Below, one piece after another: positions 56,659 to 64,000 of a DNA stretch of 64,000 nucleotides. The notes beneath the pieces were generated by a model. That model did not search any database. It was not told where the DNA came from and saw only the letters and a list, made by a program, of their open reading frames with translations. The position numbers and the translations under genes are program-made. Source of the stretch: Pseudofabraea citricarpa (Eukaryota > Ascomycota > Leotiomycetes > Helotiales > Dermateaceae); the NCBI GenBank assembly GCA_029641185.1, contig JAPWGK010000013.1:992001-1056000 (forward strand), read 5' to 3'. The stretch's first letter is position 1. Every line of letters begins with the position of its first letter.

Positions 56659-58242
56659 TTTTCTCCCCTCCTGTCTCGCTTCGTTCTTGTGTGGCGTCGA
56701 GCTATATATAAATTGGGTTCGGCACCTCTGTTGCGGGTAGACTTACTGGTACTGGCACTGGCACTGGTACAGAGAGGGTTCTGTGTGGTGTTTATTGTCT
56801 TCTCATGCGACACGGCCATGCCTCGAGGAGAAGAAAGAGAGATATAGCCCATTTCCTCTCTTTGTTCACTCGGCTGCCGACTTCCTTTTCTTTGACCTTC
56901 GCCCTCCTCCCTCGAGGGCCGGTCGAGTCCTACAGCGAAACTTCATGGTGCGGTGGTGATGGTGGTGCTCTTCCTTTGTTGCTAGGAGAATGTACTAGGC
57001 GAAAGCGGATATTTCAGGTTGATAAAGAACAAGCTGTCTCCTGATGTGGGATGTGAGATAGCGGGGAAAGGAGGTTCTGGATATGATTCATGTGCTGTTG
57101 TAGGATTTGGAGTGCTGGCGGGGAAGGGTCTTGGTTGATCTTGGATGTTTGTTGTGTTTTGGATGGCTGTGGTTATTACTGCTTTAATTGCTTTGATGGC
57201 TTTGGAGTTAACGTACATGCTCCTTTTATTTTTGATTTGGGTGCACTTGGGGAGAGGGATTGAGTTGGATATGGATAAATTGGAGACGTGATAGCCTTGA
57301 TGATGTCCTGAGAGAAAGGTATACTTGCAGTGGTTGGTATCTAATCCTGATTATGGATATTATTACGATCAAGATAGGACATAGTAAGTAGTCGTCTGAT
57401 TGATGTTTCTGCAACCCTCTATTCCTAGGAGGGCTCTATCACCAGCCTATGTAATATCTTGAAACCCCACAACTACGGATAACAAAACTCGTGCAAACCA
57501 CACATGTGATCAGAATCCAAGTGTTATGCAGAGGTACGCTTTCAGTACCAAGTCCGCAGACCAAGCTCGGTACTCGCTAGACTTCTCGGAAGCCTAAAGA
57601 TCTGGTGTGCGCCCAGCAAAACAATACACGAATCATGTCGCCGGCACTCCGGTTGCCAAGGTAAATGTTTCCACTATATCAGCATCTCTCGTGTCTGCAT
57701 CACGCCACTTGGTTCCGTCTCTTTTTCGCAACGAGCTTAGGACCCGGGCCAGGAACCCTTCTGGACTGATAAATATGACGCGAGCCGTCTCATCTTCATC
57801 TGAAGCCTTCCCTACCTTCTTCGGACTGTGAATAGCCTCAAGATGGCCCATTTTCATCGATTCAGACATCATGGTTGGTAGTGATTGCAGAAGCAACCCT
57901 TTTCTTTCACCGCCTATTTCGTCATGCACACAAAATGCCTCGCCAAGCACCTAAAAGTGCAGTCTCCTCAGGTAGCTTTTTAGTGGCGAGTGCACGTCAA
58001 CAGCACAGAGAGAAAGAGAGAGAGAGCTTGGGTGCGTGCGTGTGTTCGTGTGTTCGTGCGAGTACGCCTGCAGAGCTTCCCCACGTGTCGCCCTCGCCCT
58101 CGCCCTCGCCTTCTATTTCTCCTCTTTATGACCCCTCTTATAGAGAGGTTCAGATAAGACTCCTCTCTCAATTGCAGTCGCAATCTCCCCCGTTCCTCTT
58201 CTACTTCTCTGCCTTTCCTCTACATCACTTATATTGCTCACA
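56659..58242. other. Intergenic region, unknown gene to CDF transporter
   Basis: About 1.6 kb between divergent genes, holding both promoters. There is a GGCACTGGCACTGGTAC repeat near 56746-56770, a GA-rich run near 58003-58027, and a CTCGCC hexamer array at 58090-58112 in the presumed CDF leader. A minus-strand open frame at 57633-57950 (105 codons) has no recognisable features and I do not call it. Confidence 0.45.
58090..58112. repeat. CTCGCC hexamer microsatellite
   Basis: Four tandem CTCGCC-type units, about 130 bp upstream of the CDF transporter start. Probably in its leader or promoter. Confidence 0.7.
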
Positions 58243-59687
58243 ATGGTTTCCGCAGCCCCAGATGTCAGCCATAGCATCTCTATGCACCCCCACCCATTTC
58301 ACACCCACCCCAATCGATCAGACGCTGGCTCGAGGGCAGGAAACCACACACCAATTCCCCAAAACTCTCCTTCCAAGGGCGGTGCAAGCACTGCTGTGGA
58401 ACCTACTACCCCAGTCGAGGAGCACGATCCCATCTCGCGACACACGACAGCAGCAACGAACGACCTGGAAGAACAGCGGCCACCTCGATACACGCGCGAG
58501 AATGATCCTTACCAGCTCGCGTCGGCGTATAAGTCCCCAGAGGACCTCGAGCTCATCTCGGCCAACACGTCACGAAAGCGCGATGGATGCGGCCCTATAA
58601 AATTCAACAAGGATTCGACCAAGGCGAAGAAGCTGCAGAGTTTCTACGAGACGCAGAATGAGAATATCGAGCGCATGCTCAAGCCGGTGGAGGATCACTG
58701 CGCCGATGCGAAGGAGGAGGCCGGCGCCGACCACCTGAAATTCCAGATCGCCGTCTATGGTTCTTTCGTGGCCAATATCCTCCTCGCTGGTCTTCAGCTG
58801 TACGGTGCTATCTCTTCCGGCTCTCTGTCTCTCTTCACAACCATGGCGGATTCGGTCTTTGATCCCATGTCCAATATCATGTTGATCCTGAGCAACCGAG
58901 CCGTGAAGCGCGTAGACCCCAACCGCTTCCCATCCGGAAAAGCACGTTTGGAAACTGTGGGCAACATCGTTTTCAGCTTCTTGATGACTTCGGTGTCCTT
59001 TATCCTCATTACGTTCTCCATCCGCGACTTGGTAGTGGGCAACGACGGCGAGCTAAACAAGTTCCATCTCCCATCGGTCCTAGCTGTCGTCGTAGCCTTC
59101 AGCACCAAGTTCGGACTCTGGCTGTACTGCTGGGCGCTCAAGGATAAGTACTCCCAGATCATGATTCTCTGGCAAGATCACCGCAACGATCTGTTCATCA
59201 ACGGCTTTGGTATCTTGACATCGGTTGGTGGTTCCAAGCTCGCTTGGTGGATTGATCCCATGGGAGCTATCCTCCTGTCCATTTTGATCTCTTCCAACTG
59301 GCTTCGCACTGCCTTTGGCGAGTTCATGCTCCTTGTAGGTATCACGGCTTCCGTCGAGACGCAGCAGCTTATCACATATGTCTGCTTGACGCACTCGGCT
59401 GATATCGAGGGGATCGATACCGTTCGCGTATACCACGCCGGGCCTCGCTTGATTGCTGAGGTTGACGTGGTCATGAATGCCGAGTCTTCGTTGAGGTTCA
59501 CGCACGATGTGGCAGAGGAGTTGCAGATGAAGATCGAGTCGCTCCCTGACATCGAGCGAGCCTATGTTCATGTTGATTATGAGGTATATCCCCTTGGCAT
59601 TTTCTTTTCTTACCGCCTGCACACCAATGCTAACCCCGGATATAGACGACTCATAAACCTGAACATTCTTACAAGAAAGACATCTAA
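58243..59687 (+). CDS. Cation diffusion facilitator, Mn-type (DxxxD)
   Basis: Exons 58243-59583 and 59646-59687, with a 62 nt intron, give 460 aa; the last exon is only 42 nt (TTHKPEHSYKKDI). The N-terminal 170 residues are polar with a His-rich start (HPHPFHTHP). Six hydrophobic segments follow from about residue 172 (FQIAVYGSFVANILLAGLQL), then a cytosolic domain (VEQQLITYVCLTHSADIEGIDTVRVYHAGPRLIAEVDV). The metal-site motifs are ADSVFDPMSN and QDHRNDLFIN, giving DxxxD in both helices 2 and 5, the pattern associated with manganese-transporting members rather than the HxxxD of zinc transporters. Reading through the intron would give an unrelated hydrophobic end, so the splice model is preferred. 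Likely role: Mn export or organelle loading. Confidence 0.92.
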
Positions 59688-60231
59688 GCTTGTCGTTCTC
59701 TAAGTAAAATAGGAGAAGGAACGAGGGAACTCGTGCTACCAACACCTTGGTTTATGGCTGGGCTGAAGGGTGCTGTAGTAGTGGGTGAGGGTTTGTATTT
59801 AATGTGTATTTGAATTAAAAAATAAAAATTACTTATCACTTGCCTATTCTGTATCTGAGATGCTTTGTCTTGTAGTCTCAAGTACTGCTGCCGAGTTTCT
59901 TTGTGTCTCTCTCTCTCGATGATTGAGTCTCGCTATCCGAGAATTGAATGAGTAAGCCTTTTAATCATGAAGACGATCTAAACTTCTATCAAGACGCAAT
60001 CACCTGTAGTCTAGCTAATGTCTTAGGTGCCTAGTGCCGAAGCACAGTAAACAGGCAGTCCAGGGAGTTCGGGAGAGAAAAGGAAGTTAAGCGAGCGAGC
60101 TTGGTACCTCGTCAGTGATAACCAAACTCAGATCTTTCATAAATCCAGAGGAGAGAAATAGTTTTCTGGTTTTATCTATCAACTTCTAGCCCTCTGTTCT
60201 CTTTACTCGATATCAAGATCAAAGACAAATT
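59688..60231. other. Convergent intergenic region
   Basis: About 540 bp between the 3' ends of the CDF gene (+) and the beta-galactosidase (-). AT-rich near 59800-59850. No feature is supported. Confidence 0.5.
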
Positions 60232-63200
60232 TCATGCGTAGATCTCCCTCCCCGCCTCCCACCCAGGCTGGAGATAGGTCCAGTCCTGATTAAACTTGAA
60301 GTCCGTCTGGTACTGTCCATACGTGATCAGCTCGACCTTATCCAACTTGGCGCCCTCGTCCTGCATCGCCCACAGACTCAGCGCGATCGTGTTCTTGCCA
60401 CGGTTATTGATGACTCCCGGGGGGACGGGGAATCGCGTCTGCGGCCCAATGTGCGGGACGTACTTGCCATACTGGTACCCGTTGATCCAGATCATGACGC
60501 GCGCTACCGTGCTACTCGGGGCCGATAGTGCGATACCTAGAGGCACGTCTAGGTCGCTGTCGATGTTGAGATGGAACGTTGTGATGTAGAAGCTTATCCC
60601 TGACGAGGAGAGACCGATCATGGGTGAGGTGTTGTTGAACTGGGCGGATTCCTCGTATGGGTATGAGGGTAGATGCCAGCCTAGTCGCTCGGCGTATAGA
60701 CCTCCTTCGTTCATCGGCCCGCGTACCGCATCAATGTTTGCACTTCCACCGGCGTTGCCTTGGATCTTCCAAGTCTTGAACCCTGTACTTGTACTTGATG
60801 AGTTGGATTTGGGGAGGAGAGAGGCTCCTAGGAGACCGCGTGGATTCTCGACGCCTTTGGCTGTGGAGGTTTGATCGTGCCCATGATAATCGACCACAAC
60901 TGTTACAACGTTGTCGGTTGCTTTAAGAGCCGAGAGAGGGAGGTTGAGAACGGCGTTTGTGGTTGGCAGTGTTGCATTGCCGTTATTTCCTCCGATCAAG
61001 ACTCCGTTCACCCATGCAGTCCATCCAAATGCTAAACCTCCTGATGCGGTGATACTTACAGAACTGGCGTTCTTGCCGTCGAAATATCCACGGTACACCT
61101 TAGCACCAGTGTAGAATCCATAATCACTCGAGAATAGAACCGGTAATGTAAGTGGAGCCACGGGGCTCAATGTTGATGTCTTGTTGCAAACAATCCAGTT
61201 CGAATCGTCATATGAAGGCAGTCGTTCAGGGAAAGAATCTGCACCTTTCCAGTTTGTTAATGCTGGCAAGGAGACAGTCCGGTCTTCAGCACCGGGAATC
61301 TCTGCCGTGACAGATCCATATGCGGTCTTAACAGCTGGAAGACGGATCCCATTCCAGTCAATTGTCTCGATTGCAGGATTTCCAGTGTATACTTCAATCG
61401 TAGTGGCTTTGTCGCTGTCGCCTGAGACATGTACTACTCCGTGAGAGATTGAAGCACTACGTATTAAGTATGGACCAAGCACGAATATCTGCTCGTTGGG
61501 TGCCACATTTGGGTTCGATGTCGTTGCAGGAGCCCAAAACTTCCAAGCTGTTGTCACCTCGAGGAGATAAAGTAGTACTCCGTTGGAGAATTTTACTACC
61601 GTCTGACCTATTCCCTGAGTATACACATATGCTCCAGTACCGTTCGATTTAGCGGATTCAAACGGGTTCGATCCGTATACCTTGTAGGTGAGACCTGCAG
61701 GAGCATTTTTAAATGCGAATTGACCAACTTGTCCTTCGTCAAGATACAGAGCAAGCACCTCGCCATCGAAAACTCCGAATGTTAGAACCTCTGCTGAGGA
61801 GTATAAGAGGGTCTTGCTTCCGAATGTATAATCCGTAACTAAGATCTTGCTTTGTCGACCATTCAAGTTCACATTTGGCACAGTGATTGGTCCTAAGCTC
61901 GTGTTGAGGTACGCAGAAAATATGGTGGATGCTCTTGATTTTGAAGAACTGTGTTGCAGGGTATAAAAACCGGCCCCCGTGTCTGGATTTCGTAGAACCC
62001 ACGACCAGATATCGGATGACGAAACCTTTGAAAATATCAGTAATATCCTTCACACTTGGAAGCCATTTACTCACGCTGTAGCCTGTTCCATTTCCTTCCA
62101 TGGTAGTCTTCAAAAGATCTGTTGATACTCTAGTGAAAAGACTGATGAGTTTCGTCTGAGAGAATTTATCCCAAATCTGTCTTGTCTCCCGCAGAGGTGC
62201 AGAGTAATCGTAGGAACTATAAACCACTGGTGCAGCAGCTTTAAATATATTAGTATTTGAGGAACCATTCATGTGTCGTACTTACAATGACCCCAATTCG
62301 TACCACCCCAAGCCATATAGAGATTCAGTAGAGTCGTTCTCTGGCCCAAATTATTCTTGTAGTAGACATCAGCAAACTCAGGACTGTGTTCTGCCTGGCA
62401 ATCGTCATAAAAACTTCCGCTTCCCCAAGCAGAAAACCAACCTCCCTCAAACTCGGGGAAATAATTTGGTTGAGTGTAGGAGTAGTTGGAAAACCATTGA
62501 TGGTATGTTCTGACGAGATTGAATCCAGTATCGGGGTTTGTGCAAGATAGACCACCAGGATAAGAATCCAGACCGTACATATTCACAGCTCCTCCAACGT
62601 TGTTGTAATCAGTACTCCATGACACACCTCGCATGCCTTTCTCATTATGCGAAAGTGGGACGGTGATGCCAGCCTCAAGGTATGCCTTCTTGAGCTGTTC
62701 CATATAGAGGACTAACGTATTGGTAGGCGAGTAAGTTGTCTCCTGAAGTTCATTCTCGACCTGGTTCATAATAACAGGCTTTATAACTTAGCAAATTTCC
62801 AAAATCTGTAGATTGATAACTTACCCCTCCTTTAGTAATCTCGTTTGCCGCTATTATGGCTCCGATACGAGCAATGTATGGCAGCCAAGCCTGGTGGTAA
62901 CGCTCATCACTTGTTCTCAAGTTTCCCAAGCTACCATCTGAGCCCCAGAGAGCCAATCCACCTCCATTTGTTTCGGCATTGCAGTATGGCCCAGCACGAG
63001 CAATCACGTAGAGACCGGCCTCCTTTGCATAATCGAGCACTTTTTGTACATTCTTGCCAGAAGTTTCGAAATCGAAAACTCCCTCGGATGCAGAGTGATA
63101 GGACCAGAAGAAGTAAATACTAAGAAAGTTAGAGAGGTCTGAATAACAAAGGTTGCATCACTTACCTGACAGCATTCAGTCCATTGGCACTAAATTTTTG

Positions 63201-63491
63201 GAAGATGTCCTAGTAGTTGTTTAAGTAAATTATTGTTCGAAATCAAAATAGAGCCACTTACTGGCCACATTTCCGGCACTGGCATTCTCTGGTAGTGAAA
63301 CTCTCCAGAGCTAAATTTGTAAGCGATGTGCTCTCAATTGAGAAGCCAATTACTTACAAGATGAAGACTCTACTGCCATTGATACTTATACTATATGAAT
63401 CCCACGTAACATCAGTTTGGAGACCATTGTCAGTAGCTGCACCCATCCACATGAAAGTAGACAGGGCAAGAAAGAGTCTGATCAAGCGCAT
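60232..63491 (-). CDS. lacA: Secreted GH35 beta-galactosidase
   Basis: Seven exons (63358-63491, 63262-63310, 63166-63209, 62825-63119, 62286-62778, 62075-62238, 60232-62025) give 990 aa, normal for fungal LacA. A short signal peptide (MRLIRLFLALSTFMWMGAAT) implies secretion. In the TIM-barrel domain, VFIFSGEFHYQRMPVPEMWP, YFFWSYHS and ARAGPYCNAETNGGG are family segments. The acid/base Glu lies in NQVENE (about residue 184) and the nucleophile Glu in FPEFEGGWF (about residue 283). MAWGGTNWGHS and YSSYDYSAPLRE close the barrel. The C-terminal half carries beta-rich domains with jelly-roll features (WINGYQYGKYVPHIGPQ). It releases terminal galactose from plant-wall galactans and arabinogalactans. 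The first four introns split the N-terminal 175 residues. Confidence 0.95.
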
Positions 63492-64000
63492 TTCGACGAC
63501 CAAAACTCGATGTGTACTCGACAAAGCGCTGTAACAAATTCCATTAATTCTCAAGTACACCCCCCAGTATTTATAGTACATAGATATAGCGACATCATCG
63601 AGGCGAGGAACAAGCTCCACAGATGCAAATCTGCAGCTCACATGTCGATTTGCGGCAAGCTCCCCTGGCCACCCCGCAAAAGGTAACGGCACGCATGATT
63701 CCAGCAATCACAGCAGTGGTAGCCCCTGAGATTTGGAATATTGGATATGCTCGGGGACCATGGGTGGTACAGCACGATTCTGGCTAAATGGGTGTAGAAA
63801 AGCTAAAAAGAGGAAGCTGGTGATGTTTTGATGTCGTAGTCGGTCGGCTCGGTGGTAAGAGGGCCGAGCCACGCGAGCCATCCATATCGCCGAGACCAGG
63901 TCACGTGGTAGAACACACACGATATCTGTGATACTGTATGGAGTATCAGCTGCGAGTTCAGCCTCGAGAGCCAAGAGAGCCTTGTCACTTGTCCTCCACT
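63492..64000. promoter_or_regulatory. Upstream region of the beta-galactosidase gene (partial)
   Basis: 509 bp up to the right edge, containing the beta-galactosidase promoter. No CDS with recognisable content is seen. The region is cut by the window edge. Confidence 0.4.

Noticed and set aside
57633..57950. Minus-strand open frame of 105 codons
   Set aside because: No recognisable motif, no clear splice context, and it lies in an intergenic region between two divergent promoters. Composition alone does not support a gene.

Overview
The window comes from a filamentous ascomycete (Pezizomycotina). Nearly all genes have short 45-60 nt introns with GT-AG ends, several with an internal CTAAC-like branch site. 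Gene content is typically fungal: a Zn2Cys6 regulator, Crz1, a LAMMER kinase, GPI-type wall proteins and Ecm29. A Leotiomycetes-like host is plausible, but I cannot prove it from this stretch alone.

Layout. 1-199: 3' end of a GPI-type surface protein (+). 321-1253: HPP-family membrane protein (-). 1999-4499: secreted copper amine oxidase (-), divergent from a Zn2Cys6 regulator (5217-6803 +). 7507-8406: HAD phosphatase (+). 8576-9753: secreted M20 peptidase (-). 10214-11344: Ser-Gly repeat surface protein (-). 13140-15029: Pro-rich tandem-repeat GPI protein (+). 16851-19130: crz1 (+). 19471-23197: a divergent pair for pyrimidine or hydantoin ring breakdown (M20 carbamoyl amidohydrolase and dihydropyrimidinase), followed by an FAD aromatic-type monooxygenase (24808-26609 +). 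26916-32661: ecm29 (-). 33372-35045: UBA/UAS/UBX protein (+). 36142-38462: GCK-type Ste20 kinase (+). 38886-40485: FMN hydroxy-acid oxidase (-), divergent from a Zn alcohol dehydrogenase (41286-42779 +). 42780-46548: AT-rich, gene-poor segment with a 536 bp TIR/TA-TSD element and an interrupted tRNA-Arg-like locus. 46549-47750: sideroflexin (+). 49538-51854: LAMMER kinase (+). 52483-55338: long tRNase Z (+). 55468-56658: unknown conserved-looking protein (-). 58243-59687: Mn-type CDF transporter (+). 60232-63491: GH35 beta-galactosidase (-).

How the genes relate. Most are housekeeping or signalling genes in no evident operon-like order. Three neighbourhoods look like small functional modules. 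The first is amine oxidase plus regulator plus HPP protein, possibly amine or nitrogen scavenging. The second is the divergent dihydropyrimidinase/carbamoyl-amidohydrolase pair with the adjacent monooxygenase, possibly nucleobase or hydantoin catabolism. The third is the divergent hydroxy-acid oxidase and alcohol dehydrogenase. Two repeat-rich secreted proteins at 10-15 kb form an accessory, probably fast-evolving surface-protein region. Exon boundaries were placed by hand from splice signals, reading-frame continuity and family motifs. Every spliced model given closes in frame.
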